This document shows positions 1 through 8,371 of a stretch of DNA of 40,651 nucleotides, in pieces. The stretch's first letter is position 1. Each line of letters opens with the position of its first letter. Position numbers and translations under genes: made by a program. Source of the DNA: Pseudomonas izuensis (GTDB lineage: Bacteria; Pseudomonadota; Gammaproteobacteria; Pseudomonadales; Pseudomonadaceae); the NCBI RefSeq assembly GCF_009861505.1, contig NZ_WTFT01000047.1:27933-68583 (forward strand), read 5' to 3'. Below the pieces are notes generated by a model. That model had not been told where the DNA came from, did not search any database, and saw only the letters and a list, made by a program, of their open reading frames with translations.

Positions 1-19
1 GAGGCCGAGTGGAGGTTCT

Positions 20-123
20 CTGTAGGAGCGATGCTTGCTCGCGATGGACGTCAACGATAACGCGTTCTGTCTGAATGATCGCGTTGCCTGGGCTTTTTTC
101 GCGAGCAAGCATCGTTCCTACAG
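20..123. repeat. REP doublet (BIME-like inverted repeat)
   Basis: Two inverted REP arms, beginning CTGTAGGAGC and ending CTACAG, flank a core containing ACGTCAACGATAACGCG. The same arrangement recurs at 4750, 28673, 34756, 37357 and 39368. It sits downstream of the aldehyde dehydrogenase 3' end. No protein is encoded. Confidence 0.85.
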
Positions 124-234
124 GCTCTTCCAAGTGACTCGCCGTAAGGGCGAAACCCTAAGTCGCCGTTACCGAAGCAACGGATATGTACACCTAAAGC
201 GTGATACCCACTCACGCCCCAGGTGCTTGAAGCA
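124..234. other. Gene-free stretch with two short hairpins
   Basis: This lies between the REP doublet and the 3' end of the aldehyde dehydrogenase. Two stem-loops are visible: AGGG-cgaaa-CCCT at 147-159 and CCGTT-n8-AACGG at 166-183. Neither is followed by a T tract on either strand, so I do not call a terminator. From memory the GACTCGCCGTAAGGGCGAAA string recurs in Pseudomonas intergenic DNA and may be a dispersed element. Confidence 0.3.
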
Positions 235-1725
235 TCAATGCGCGATGCACACCGACTTCAGCTCGGTATAAGCCTCGATCACCGCACGCCCGAACTCACG
301 GCCCATGCCCGATTGCTTGACGCCACCGAACGGCATCGCCGGGTCGAGCAGTACGTGGGCGTTGACCCACACGGTGCCGGCTTCGATGCGCGGCACCAGG
401 TTCATGGCTTTGCTCAGGTCGTTGGTCCACAGGCTGGCGGCCAGGCCGTAGCGATTGTCGTTGGCCAGTGCGATAACAGCATCTTCATCGTCGAATGGCA
501 TCACACCCAACACCGGACCGAACACTTCTTCACGGGCCACGGCCATGCTGTGGTCGATGTCGGCGAGGATCGTTGGCTGCACGAAGAAGCCGTCGCCTTC
601 CAGCAATTCACCACCGGTCACCACCCGCGCGCCTTCGCGGCGAGCCAGTTCGATGTGCTTGAGTACGCTCTGCTGTTGCTTGCGCGATACCAGCGGGTTG
701 ATCGCCGCGTCGCAGTTCATGCCGGCGCCGATTGGCATGGCCGATACCGCTGCTGCCAAGGCCTCGACGAACTGGTCGTGGATCGAGCGGTGCACGTAGA
801 AACGGGACGCCGCTGCGCACACCTGACCGTTATTGAGCAGACCACCGAGGATCGCGCCTTGCACGGCTTTTTCGATGTCGGCATCGGCGAGCACGATCAT
901 CGGGTTCTTGCCGCCCAGTTCCAGGGAGAAGCGCGTCATGTTTTCCATGCACGCCACGCCCACGCTCTTGCCCACGGCGGTGGAACCGGTGAAGGACACT
1001 TTGCTCACCAGCGGGTGCGAGGTCAGCACGCCGCCAACGGAAGCACCGCCGCCGGTGACCACGTTGAACACACCAGCAGGGATGCCCGCTTCCAGCGCCA
1101 GTTCAGCCAGGCGCATGGCGGTCAGCGGCGTTTCCATCGCCGGTTTGATGATCACTGTGCAACCGGTGGCCAGGGCTGGCATCAGCTTCCAGGCAGCGAT
1201 TAGCAGCGGGAAGTTCCACGGCACGATGCCGACCACCACGCCGACCGGCTCACGCTTGGTGAATGCGGTGAACTTGGCGCCCGGCGGCAGCGGGATCGAC
1301 ACGTCGAAGGTCTGGCCTTCGATCTTGGTCGCCCAGCCGGACATGTAGCGCATGAACTCCACGGTGGCATTCAGATCCAGCGCGCGGGCCATGTTGATCG
1401 ACTTGCCCTGGCTCAGGGTTTCCAGCTGCGCCAGCTCTTCGGCGTGCTCTTCCACCAGGCGGGTGAAGTTGAGCAGGATGCGTTCGCGATCGGCCGGACG
1501 CAGCGAGGACCAGACACCGGACTTGAAGGCCTTGTGCGAGGACTGCACCGCTTGTTCGACGATTGCCAGCGGCGCATCGAGGGTTTCGCACAAGGTCTGG
1601 CCGGTGGCCGGGTTGACTACGGCAATGGTCTCGCCTTCGGCAAACACCCACTGACCATCGATAAAGCAGCCGTGACGGCGTTCGAGGAATGCAGCCACCT
1701 GCGGCAGGATTTCAACGTTGCTCAT
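235..1725 (-). CDS. NAD(P)+-dependent aldehyde dehydrogenase, phenylacetaldehyde/indoleacetaldehyde type
   Basis: This 496-residue protein has the length and motifs of the aldehyde dehydrogenase superfamily. N171 (PWNF), K194, E269 (LELGGK) and the nucleophile C303 (NGQVC) are all present, as is the FTGSTAVGK cofactor loop, so it should be active. The class most resembles FeaB/StyD-type phenylacetaldehyde dehydrogenases (family knowledge). The ATG has a good upstream GAGAGGTGATTT. It is cytoplasmic and separated from the upstream cytochrome gene by a REP doublet. The window also carries an aromatic amine dehydrogenase and an IAA-degradation cluster, so oxidation of indole-3-acetaldehyde (or phenylacetaldehyde) is a reasonable inferred role. 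The substrate is not proven by sequence. Confidence 0.88.
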   Translation of the reverse strand: MSNVEILPQVAAFLERRHGCFIDGQWVFAEGETIAVVNPATGQTLCETLDAPLAIVEQAVQSSHKAFKSGVWSSLRPADRERILLNFTRLVEEHAEELAQLETLSQGKSINMARALDLNATVEFMRYMSGWATKIEGQTFDVSIPLPPGAKFTAFTKREPVGVVVGIVPWNFPLLIAAWKLMPALATGCTVIIKPAMETPLTAMRLAELALEAGIPAGVFNVVTGGGASVGGVLTSHPLVSKVSFTGSTAVGKSVGVACMENMTRFSLELGGKNPMIVLADADIEKAVQGAILGGLLNNGQVCAAASRFYVHRSIHDQFVEALAAAVSAMPIGAGMNCDAAINPLVSRKQQQSVLKHIELARREGARVVTGGELLEGDGFFVQPTILADIDHSMAVAREEVFGPVLGVMPFDDEDAVIALANDNRYGLAASLWTNDLSKAMNLVPRIEAGTVWVNAHVLLDPAMPFGGVKQSGMGREFGRAVIEAYTELKSVCIAH

Positions 1726-1748
1726 AAATCACCTCTCATTCGTTCAAA

Positions 1749-1833
1749 TGTAGGAGCCGGCTTGCTGGCGAAGGCATCTTCAAGGACGGTGCAAGACTCA
1801 GGGCCGCCATCGCTGGCAAGCCAGCTCCTACAG
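1749..1833. repeat. REP doublet
   Basis: An inverted pair TGTAGGAGCCGGCTTGCTGGCGAAGG ... GGCAAGCCAGCTCCTACA lies between the cytochrome c and aldehyde dehydrogenase genes. It belongs to the GGCTTGCTGGCGAAGG subtype, also seen at 17796 and 25444. Confidence 0.85.
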
Positions 1834-1857
1834 GGTTCGGTAGCCGGATTCGGCCGC

Positions 1858-2247
1858 TTAGTGTTGTTCTTTGAGGTAGCACACGACCGCCTGACGATCG
1901 TCGGCGGAGGCCAGGCCCATGTAGGGCATGTAGGTACCGGGCACGTAGGCCTGGGGTTGAGTGATCAGTTGCTCGATGTTCTCGGCCTGCCAGTCGATAT
2001 TTTTGCTACGCATGGCTTGGGAATAGTTGAAGCCTTCCAGCGAACCGGACCTGCGCCCCACTACACCCGCCAGGTTCGGCCCCATCATCCCGACCGCGCT
2101 TTTGGACACCGAATGGCAAACCCCACATTCGTTGGCGAACACTTCGGCGCCACGGCTCTGGACCGGTGCGCAATCGGCAGCGACAGCGGCCTGGGCCAGG
2201 GTGAAGGACAACAACCCCATGAGGGGCAAACGCAGGGCGGTAAACAT
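1858..2247 (-). CDS. Small periplasmic class I cytochrome c
   Basis: This 129-residue protein has a Sec signal peptide ending near residue 24 (AQAAVAA). One covalent haem site, CGVCH at 41-45, is followed by MMGPNLAGVVGRRSG, typical of cytochrome c2/c550 proteins. The PGTYM segment supplies the likely axial Met (M107). A C-terminal helix ends the protein. It should act as a soluble periplasmic electron carrier. It is on the same strand as and just upstream of the aldehyde dehydrogenase, but a REP doublet intervenes. Its partner is unknown. An electron acceptor role for a periplasmic dehydrogenase such as the amine dehydrogenase at 25.7 kb is only a guess. Confidence 0.88.
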   Translation of the reverse strand: MFTALRLPLMGLLSFTLAQAAVAADCAPVQSRGAEVFANECGVCHSVSKSAVGMMGPNLAGVVGRRSGSLEGFNYSQAMRSKNIDWQAENIEQLITQPQAYVPGTYMPYMGLASADDRQAVVCYLKEQH

Positions 2248-2450
2248 AAGGAACGACCTTGAAAATCCACGCGTCCGTCACGCAGACGAACGCCAACACA
2301 GAAAGCGCCGGGGCAACGGAGCCCCGGCAGGTTGGAAAGGATTGTGGGTGGTCGTTGCAGCGCAGGTATTTCCCTGCGTGCCAGTTGTGTTGGCGGTTCT
2401 GCCAAAACGCTGGGCTGTTTGCTCACAGAACCTTGTGGTCATGGAAAACC
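2248..2450. other. Upstream region of the cytochrome c gene with a GC-rich hairpin
   Basis: A perfect 8-bp stem GCCGGGGC-aacgga-GCCCCGGC lies at 2307-2328, about 60 nt upstream of the cytochrome ATG. No T tract follows it, so it is more likely a leader structure than a terminator. No gene or clear promoter is visible in the remainder. Confidence 0.35.
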
Positions 2451-2543
2451 CTGTAGGAGTAAAGCTTGCTCGCGATAGCGTCAGCCCTGCCAACGCGGCG
2501 GCGTCTGACCCTCCGCTATCGCGAGCAAGCTTTGCTCCTACAG
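2451..2543. repeat. REP doublet overlapping the end of a small gene
   Basis: Inverted arms CTGTAGGAGTAAAGCTTGCTCGCGATAGC ... GCTATCGCGAGCAAGCTTTGCTCCTACAG. On the minus strand the TAG of the CTGTAG end is the stop codon of the 2538-2741 gene. Confidence 0.85.
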
Positions 2544-2741
2544 GTTATCGTCAGTTTCTGAAATCAAGCCGTATAACAATAGAATTCCGTCAAACTCAGT
2601 CTTTGATAGTTTTGAATCTCTTAGCTCATTGATTGCTGACAATAGAGATGAGTCGGGCGCTTGTGGTACTTCGCGCCTTGAAACCATAAAACCATCAACA
2701 GGAAGGTTGAGTATTTCGAACTTGTGTGGATATAACTTCAT
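2538..2741 (-). CDS. Small protein of unknown function
   Basis: This 67-residue hypothetical protein starts at an ATG (MKLYPHKFEIL) preceded by GGAAAGGACTGTT, a good ribosome binding site. A longer frame exists upstream but lacks comparable support. There is no signal peptide or membrane segment. The C-terminal half is charged (INELRDSKLSKTEFDG). Base composition is lower in GC than the neighbours, suggesting acquired DNA. It overlaps the end of the upstream small gene by 47 bp in another frame, so the two are probably co-translated. Its last codons and stop come from the REP palindrome. I do not recognise the family. Confidence 0.5.
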   Translation of the reverse strand: MKLYPHKFEILNLPVDGFMVSRREVPQAPDSSLLSAINELRDSKLSKTEFDGILLLYGLISETDDNL

Positions 2742-2907
2742 AACAGTCCTTTCCACGATTGTACTGTTCAACACCAGAACAACCATGCCGAATGGGCTTT
2801 AAATCCTTACCCGCATCCCAGCAACGTTCGGCTCCAGGCGGGCAAGCGTTGATTTCCAACTCTTCGTCGTAGTTGAAAAAACTGTCACGTAAAAAGTCAT
2901 TCATCAT
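2695..2907 (-). CDS. Small cysteine-rich protein of unknown function
   Basis: The 70-residue frame starts MMNDFLRDSFF with GGGGGTT upstream. It has an acidic N-terminus (NYDEELEIN) and then five cysteines spread across the last 50 residues (ACPPGAERC, HGCSG, KDCYE and the final Cys). No signal peptide is seen. It is AT-rich relative to the chromosome average and overlaps the 2538-2741 gene by 47 bp, forming a two-gene unit. I do not recognise a family. Such overlapping small pairs can be toxin/immunity or orphan island genes, but nothing here proves either. Confidence 0.42.
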   Translation of the reverse strand: MMNDFLRDSFFNYDEELEINACPPGAERCWDAGKDLKPIRHGCSGVEQYNRGKDCYEVISTQVRNTQPSC

Positions 2908-3412
2908 TGTTGAACCCCCGTCAGCCAAAAAAGTGTCGCGCCTATGGTTATTATTTTTCGCACGAAGTTACAAGCATGCATTTTCAATGCGTAGGAAACT
3001 TCGCTCAACATCAATAGATAGTTCGTACGGAAAAACAGGAAGTACTATTTACCAAAAACCGCAACACACGTTATTTGTAGACTCAGGCAACTGTAGGAAG
3101 CAGTAGGAACTTTCCTTCGCTGTCAAAAAAACGCTTTGTTCTAACAGGCTTCCTTCTAAACAAAAAACGACGAATGGTAATTTCAACGACACCACCATTC
3201 CCCTGCGGCAGCTCCTACAGAGGCTGCAATCCGACGCGGCAGAAGAGCCCGTCAATAGAAGCAGCAAAACCCTCCATGCCATCACCCCGCCACTCAATCT
3301 GGCATGCACAAGCAACTAATTGGCAAACAGGAAAAAGGCCGAAAAAACCGCCGCCCTTAGTATCTAAAAAGACCGCAACCCTGCGCCTAAGAACAAGAAC
3401 GGATGTCATGCC
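2908..3412. other. AT-rich gene-free stretch upstream of the porin
   Basis: About 500 bp of lower-GC DNA between the small unknown genes and the porin. It contains a single degenerate REP arm near 3206-3225 (CGGCAGCTCCTACAG). Short open frames on both strands have no plausible ribosome site or recognisable sequence. The porin promoter should be here, but no confident -35/-10 or -24/-12 pair was found. Confidence 0.4.
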
Positions 3413-4735
3413 ATGCTCAAGTCCCCTTTGCTTCGACTTTCCACGCTCGCGCTGATGATCAGTGCCGGGCAGGCCGGAGCTTATGAACTGTACTCAGACA
3501 GCGACACTCACCTGAACGCCACGCTGGAAGCGGTTTTCGGCATTTTCCATAGCCAGGAAAACTACGCGTTGTCGGGTCGTCTCGATGAAGGTTCGTCGTC
3601 GTGGCGCGAGGGTTACATCAAGTACGGCCTGGCTTTCGACAAGGGCCTTGGTGGTGTCGGCACCACCTATGGCGCGGCGAATCTGCTGAGCTCCGGCACC
3701 TGGGGCGACGGCGATGCCGCCGGTTTCAGCGACGGCACGGAACGCACCACCAAGTTCGAAGATGCCTACCTCGGCTGGCGTTCGGCCGACCTGTTCCCTG
3801 TGCTGGGCAGCGACGGCATCGACTTCTCGTTCGGCCGCCAGAACATCGTGGTCGGTGACGGTTTCCTGATCGATGGCGACGCGCTGAACATCGGCAAGGG
3901 CCTGGCCGACGGCGAATTCAACCGTGGCGGCGCCTACTGGCTGGCCGCGCGCAAGGCGTTCGACGAGACCGCCGTGTTGCACATTGGCGGCAAGCAAGGC
4001 TGGCGTGGCGACTTGATGTGGCTGAAATCCGACAACCGCGCCCAGGCCAAGACCGAGATGTATGTCGGCACCCTGGAGCACGTGTCGGACATCGGCACGG
4101 TTGGCCTGACCTACATCGACACCACCGACGTCGACGAGCAATTCGCCTCGCCGATCCAGCTTGAACGCGACGGCATGAAGACCTATAGCCTGCGCGCCAC
4201 TGGTAACGCCGGTGTGAAGGACCTGTTCCTCTCCGGCGAATACGCCAAGCAGGACAAACCCCACACTTCTGACGAAGACGCCTGGTACCTGGAAGCCGGC
4301 TGGACATTCTCCGACGTGGCTTGGGCTCCGTATGCCAGCTACCGCTACAGCCGTTTCTCGGAAAACTACGACACGCTGTTCTACGGTTTCAGCCGTGGCT
4401 TCGGCACCTGGTTCCAGGGTGAAGTGGCCGGCAACTATGCCGGTCCGTTCAACAGCAACGCGCGCATCCAGCAAGTCAAGTTCACCGTCACGCCACTGGA
4501 GAGCCTGACCGTCGGTGCGATGTACTTCAACTTCGACACCATCGACCGCAACCTGGGCAATGCCGACGGCCACGAAACAGACCTGTACGCCGAATGGCAC
4601 GTCAACGACCACCTGAGCATCATGCCGCTGATTGGCCTGTTCCAGCCGGACAAGAGCGCCGACCAGGGTGGCACGCAGTTGGGCAACAACGACAAGAACC
4701 TCTACAGCCAGGTGATTTTCGCCACGACGTTCTAA
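3413..4735 (+). CDS. Outer-membrane porin, alginate-export/OprE-like beta barrel
   Basis: This 440-residue precursor has a Sec signal peptide cleaved near AGA/YELY (residues 22-24). The mature part alternates hydrophobic and polar residues as in a beta barrel (LTYIDTTDV, YASYRYSR, YLEAGWTF, LTVGAMYFNFD) and ends in a terminal Phe (QVIFATTF), the usual outer-membrane assembly signal. The overall pattern resembles the alginate_exp (AlgE-like) porin family in Pseudomonas (family knowledge). It is probably a passive channel for a small organic solute. It is monocistronic, followed by a REP doublet. The substrate cannot be read from sequence. Nearby catabolic genes suggest an aromatic acid or amine, as inference only. 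Confidence 0.8.
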   Translation: MLKSPLLRLSTLALMISAGQAGAYELYSDSDTHLNATLEAVFGIFHSQENYALSGRLDEGSSSWREGYIKYGLAFDKGLGGVGTTYGAANLLSSGTWGDGDAAGFSDGTERTTKFEDAYLGWRSADLFPVLGSDGIDFSFGRQNIVVGDGFLIDGDALNIGKGLADGEFNRGGAYWLAARKAFDETAVLHIGGKQGWRGDLMWLKSDNRAQAKTEMYVGTLEHVSDIGTVGLTYIDTTDVDEQFASPIQLERDGMKTYSLRATGNAGVKDLFLSGEYAKQDKPHTSDEDAWYLEAGWTFSDVAWAPYASYRYSRFSENYDTLFYGFSRGFGTWFQGEVAGNYAGPFNSNARIQQVKFTVTPLESLTVGAMYFNFDTIDRNLGNADGHETDLYAEWHVNDHLSIMPLIGLFQPDKSADQGGTQLGNNDKNLYSQVIFATTF

Positions 4736-4749
4736 GCCCCACACAATCC

Positions 4750-4851
4750 CTGTAGGAGCGAGCCTGCTCGCGAAAAACGTCCAGGCAACGCGGGCATCCA
4801 GACAGCCCGCGTTATCGTTGACGTCCATCGCGAGCAGGCTCGCTCCTACAG
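4750..4851. repeat. REP doublet (BIME-like)
   Basis: Inverted arms CTGTAGGAGCGAGCCTGCTCGCGA ... TCGCGAGCAGGCTCGCTCCTACAG flank a GCGTTATCGTTGACGTCCA core. It lies between the porin and the chemoreceptor. Confidence 0.88.
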
Positions 4852-4886
4852 GGATCAGGTTCGTTTCCAGGAAAAAGGCATTTCCC

Positions 4887-7013
4887 ATGCAGAAAAAATT
4901 TCTGACGATCCAGAGCAAGATCGCCCTGCTCGCCGGCCTCTGCCTGTTGTTGGTGGTGGGCCTGCTGATGGGGTTGTCGCTCTACCAGACCCATCAAAGC
5001 AGCCAGCAAGTGGCCCAGGCCAGCAGTGAAATGCTCGCCGATGCAGCCAGGGAACACATGCAGGCGCTGGGCCGGGTGCAGGCGATGCAGGTGCAACGCA
5101 CCTTCATGCAGACCCACGAATTCGGCCAGGGATTGTCGCGATACTTACTCTATCTGCGACAACTCCAGCACCAGGGGACGCTGACCCGTCAACAACTGCG
5201 CCAGGAGCTGAGTACCCAGCTTCATCAGGCCCTGAACGACAAGCCCGACCTGCTCGGGCTTTACGTCATTTTTGAACCCGACGCTTTGGACGGTGCCGAC
5301 GCCGGTTTCACCGACAAGGCGGATCTGGGCAGCAACGAAAAAGGCCGTTTCTCGTTGTACTGGGTGCAGAGCAAACCCGGTGAGCTGCAAGCGGTGATCG
5401 GCGACGAAGGCCTGCTCGCCAACACCGAACCAGGCCCGAGTGGCGCACCCTACAACTCGTTCTACACCTGCGCCCGCGATACCCGTCAGGCCTGCGTGCT
5501 GGAACCCTACTTCGACGAAGCCTCCGGCAGTCGCAAACTGGTGACCAGCGTTGCCTTCCCGCTACTGGAAAACGGCAAGGTCATCGCCGTGGTCGGCCTC
5601 GACATCAACCTCGCCGCATTGCAAAAGAACAGCGAAGCCAGTGCCCTGAAACTGTTCGAAGGCCACGGTCAGATCAGCATCGTCAGCCCCCGTGGCGTCA
5701 TCTCGGCCGACAGTCAGGACGTCAGCCGCCTCGGCCAGCCGATGAACAGCGCCGACGTCATGGATGCCTTGCGCCAGGGTCAACCGAAAGTCTTTGTCGA
5801 CCCGCAGCAGATCAAGGTCCTCGAACCGCTGACACCGATAGCCGGTGCCGCACCCTGGGGTGTTCTGGTGGGCGTGCCGCAGGAGGTGCTGCTGGCACCG
5901 GTCACCACCCTGCAAAAACAACTCGATGCCCAGGGCGCGCAAAGCACCGCGCTGGCCCTGCTGCTCGGCGGCGGCTCGGCCCTGCTCGGCCTGCTGTTGA
6001 TCTGGTACACCGCGCAGCGCATCACCCGGCCGCTGCAAGTGCTGACGCGGGTCATGGAGGACATCTCCCTCGGCGAAGGCGATCTGACGCGGCGTCTGCA
6101 AGTGCAGTCCCGGGACGAAATCGGCCAGTTGGCCACGGCGTTCAATCGCTTTGTCGAGCGTATCCATCAGTCGATGCGCGAGGTGTCGTCGGCGGCTCTC
6201 GGCGTCAATCAGGGCGCTCGGCGCGTACTGGACGCGTCCAATTCGTCGCTGAGCAATTTCGACGATCAATCCACCCGCACCAACAGCGTGGCCGCCGCGA
6301 TCAACCAGTTGGGCGCCGCCGCCCAGGAAATCGCCCATAACGCGTCCGATGCCTCGCACCAGGCCTCCGCCGCACGACAACAGGCCGAAGACGGGCGTCA
6401 GGTGGTGCAGCGCACGATCGAGGTGATGAACGAACTGTCGGGAAAGATCAGGACATCGTGCGCCAACATCGAAGTGCTCAATGGCAAGACCGTGAACATC
6501 GGGCAGATTCTCGAAGTGATCAAGGGTATTTCCCAGCAGACCAACCTGCTGGCGCTCAACGCCGCCATCGAAGCGGCCCGAGCCGGTGAAGCCGGGCGTG
6601 GATTTGCGGTGGTGGCCGACGAGGTGCGCAGCCTGGCCGGACGCACCCAGACCTCGGCGCTGGAGATCCAGCAGATGATCGAGGAGCTGCAAGTCGGCGC
6701 CCGGGATTCGGTCACCACCATGACCGAGAGCCAGCAGCACAGCGAGGAAAGCGTCAACATCGCCAACCTCGCCGGCACCCGCCTGGGCAGCGTGACCCAG
6801 CGCATCGGCGAGATCGACAACGTCAACCAGTCCGTCGCCGCCGCCACCGAGGAACAGACCGCCGTGGTCGAAGCCCTGAACGTCGACATCACCCAAATCA
6901 ACACCCTCAACCAGCAAGGCGTGGAAAACCTGCAATCGACCTTGCGTGCCTGTACCGAGCTGGAGCAGCAGGCGACGCGGTTGAATCAGTTGGTGGGGAG
7001 TTTTCGCATTTAA
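4887..7013 (+). CDS. Methyl-accepting chemotaxis protein with double-Cache-type sensor domain
   Basis: This 708-residue transmembrane chemoreceptor starts at MQKKFLTIQS, behind CCAGGAAAAAGGCATTTCCC. An upstream in-frame ATG lies inside the REP and is rejected. TM1 is about residues 10-32, a large periplasmic domain spans about 33-353, TM2 is about 354-375, then HAMP (ITRPLQVL...GEGDLTRRL) and the cytoplasmic four-helix signalling domain. The hairpin tip is intact (EVIKGISQQTNLLALNAAIE, then ARAGEAGRGFAVVADEVR). The periplasmic part shows a Cache pattern (FSLYWVQ, EPYFDEASG, LVTSVAFPLL, VVGLDI). I do not see a clear amino-acid-binding signature, so the ligand is unknown. Amines or purines are known ligands of relatives. 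Confidence 0.92.
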   Translation: MQKKFLTIQSKIALLAGLCLLLVVGLLMGLSLYQTHQSSQQVAQASSEMLADAAREHMQALGRVQAMQVQRTFMQTHEFGQGLSRYLLYLRQLQHQGTLTRQQLRQELSTQLHQALNDKPDLLGLYVIFEPDALDGADAGFTDKADLGSNEKGRFSLYWVQSKPGELQAVIGDEGLLANTEPGPSGAPYNSFYTCARDTRQACVLEPYFDEASGSRKLVTSVAFPLLENGKVIAVVGLDINLAALQKNSEASALKLFEGHGQISIVSPRGVISADSQDVSRLGQPMNSADVMDALRQGQPKVFVDPQQIKVLEPLTPIAGAAPWGVLVGVPQEVLLAPVTTLQKQLDAQGAQSTALALLLGGGSALLGLLLIWYTAQRITRPLQVLTRVMEDISLGEGDLTRRLQVQSRDEIGQLATAFNRFVERIHQSMREVSSAALGVNQGARRVLDASNSSLSNFDDQSTRTNSVAAAINQLGAAAQEIAHNASDASHQASAARQQAEDGRQVVQRTIEVMNELSGKIRTSCANIEVLNGKTVNIGQILEVIKGISQQTNLLALNAAIEAARAGEAGRGFAVVADEVRSLAGRTQTSALEIQQMIEELQVGARDSVTTMTESQQHSEESVNIANLAGTRLGSVTQRIGEIDNVNQSVAAATEEQTAVVEALNVDITQINTLNQQGVENLQSTLRACTELEQQATRLNQLVGSFRI

Positions 7014-7060
7014 GATTGATGTCGCCTGAGCTGCCGCCATCGCGGCGGTGCGGCGATCCG

Positions 7061-7149
7061 ACAAGCCTTGCTCCCACAGTTGATCTGCGTCGTGCACAAA
7101 TCTTGTGTTCACCAAAGATCCACTGTGGGAGCAAGGCTTGCCCGCGATG
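7061..7149. repeat. REP doublet of the TGTGGGAGCAAGGCTTGC type
   Basis: Arms CAAGCCTTGCTCCCACAG and CTGTGGGAGCAAGGCTTGCCCGCGATG enclose a 42-bp spacer containing the TCTTGTGTTCACC string found in other arrays here. The following 50 bp match the spacer at 13926-13985, then a further REP arm breaks off at about 7200. Confidence 0.8.
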
Positions 7150-7222
7150 AGGACATCACATTCAACATCCATGTCGACTGACACTCCGTTTTTGCGGGCA
7201 AATTTCAATAATCTGGAGTGTT

Positions 7223-8371
7223 TTAGACCATGGGAGAATCCATTCTGTAACCCGCCCCCGGTGCACCTTCATGCAACGCCGACTGAATTTTCGAATACAA
7301 GGCATTTGCCTCCGCAGTTGTGATTGACCGCGAACAGTCACGTAGTACAACGCGCAACAGTACATTCTCCTGACCCGGCAATAGTCCGAGCCGTTCAATG
7401 GCCTGTACGGGTAAATCCGAGGACTGCCAACGCCCCTTGACCTGCATCTCTTCGATCCAATCGGAACAATCACCAGCAGCCTCCAACATCCTTTCGGTCA
7501 ACACCTCCTCGCTTAATCCGGGTGTCACGGCGAGCGAAATATCACGAGCAATCGAAGGCAAACGCGATACAGTGCTCCACGGTTTCAGATCGTGCATCTG
7601 CGCCTGCACTCTTTCGTTCTGGTCGCGCAGCAATCGAATGTCCGGGATGCCTTTGCGCAGCATGGTCAGTCGATCCAACCCCATCCCCAGCGCTAACCCC
7701 CCATGTTGCGAAGGATCTATCTTCAGTCGCTCCAACAAAGACGTCGCTATACGACCACACTCCAGCACCTCGACCGGAGCGCCGTCATTCAACACATTCA
7801 CCTCGATTCCACCCTCCGTGTAGTGATGCGGGCTATCGCTGTAGATCCAAGACTTGTCAGGTACAGCCGATTTGAGGATGTCTCCGACTAGACGCAACAA
7901 GTGTTCATGCGCCGCCAACTCCGGATCACCGAGCACCCAAATATCCATCTGATGCGGTTCTGCACAATGCCAACGATCCCGGCTGTCGCGACGAAAAGTG
8001 ATGCCAGGTGCGGCCAACAATATTGTCTGTCCTGATTGTCGTGCCTGAGCCGCTCGCTGAAGTGCCGCCGGAATTTGACTGGTGGTTTGTGTTCGTAACA
8101 GAGACCACTCGTCGACCCATCGTGTGTGTGCACTTCCGAGAGTAATTTCAGACGGGTCGTAACCGAGCAACCCATAGTTCTCTTCAGCGGAGACAATTCT
8201 CGGCCCTGTCTGTATTTGTGCCTGTGGCCAACCCTTGTCAGCCAACCCCTGAAGAACTTCCTTCAGCAATAACCGAACTGCGTGGTCGGGCGCGGCAGGC
8301 TCTGTTAGATCGGCCAGTAACAAGGCTTGATGCACAGATGCATCTGTCAGATATTTCTTCAATTCCTGCAC
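7223..8371 (-). CDS. Stand-alone PheS-like class II ligase with C-terminal FDX-ACB domain
   Basis: This 382-residue protein carries a class II synthetase core related to phenylalanyl-tRNA synthetase alpha. LLRTQTTSQIP matches the PheS LLRTHTS segment. Motif 2 is FRRDSRDRWH followed by PHQMDIW (PheS FHQ.EG). Motif 3 is GMGLDRLTMLRKGIPDIRLL. Residues from about 271 onward (LPSIARDISLAV ... LRVVLRDCSRSITTAEAN) form an FDX-ACB anticodon-binding-like domain, as in mitochondrial PheRS. The N-terminal coiled coil of bacterial PheS and all PheT editing domains are absent. The PheS pocket motif FPFTEP reads HHYTEG (182-187) and GMVHPNVL reads GRIATSLL, so Phe is unlikely to be the substrate. I chose the GTG at 8371 (AAAAGGGATTGTTTC upstream); a TTG at 8446 would add 25 residues. 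Low GC. It is divergent from a peptide gene; I infer ATP-dependent aminoacyl transfer to a peptide or tRNA. Confidence 0.82.
   Translation of the reverse strand: MQELKKYLTDASVHQALLLADLTEPAAPDHAVRLLLKEVLQGLADKGWPQAQIQTGPRIVSAEENYGLLGYDPSEITLGSAHTRWVDEWSLLRTQTTSQIPAALQRAAQARQSGQTILLAAPGITFRRDSRDRWHCAEPHQMDIWVLGDPELAAHEHLLRLVGDILKSAVPDKSWIYSDSPHHYTEGGIEVNVLNDGAPVEVLECGRIATSLLERLKIDPSQHGGLALGMGLDRLTMLRKGIPDIRLLRDQNERVQAQMHDLKPWSTVSRLPSIARDISLAVTPGLSEEVLTERMLEAAGDCSDWIEEMQVKGRWQSSDLPVQAIERLGLLPGQENVLLRVVLRDCSRSITTAEANALYSKIQSALHEGAPGAGYRMDSPMV

Noticed and set aside
3049..3315. 88-codon minus-strand frame upstream of the porin
   Set aside because: No good ribosome site; it runs through a degenerate REP arm and gives a Ser/Cys/Leu-rich sequence with no recognisable family.
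3303..3320. Possible sigma54 promoter TGGCATGCACAAGCAA before the porin
   Set aside because: The GG-to-GC spacing is one base short of the required distance.
3494..4918. 474-codon open frame on the minus strand opposite the porin
   Set aside because: It is antisense to a clear porin with signal peptide and terminal Phe. The frame is open because of GC-rich codon bias and it has no recognisable domain.
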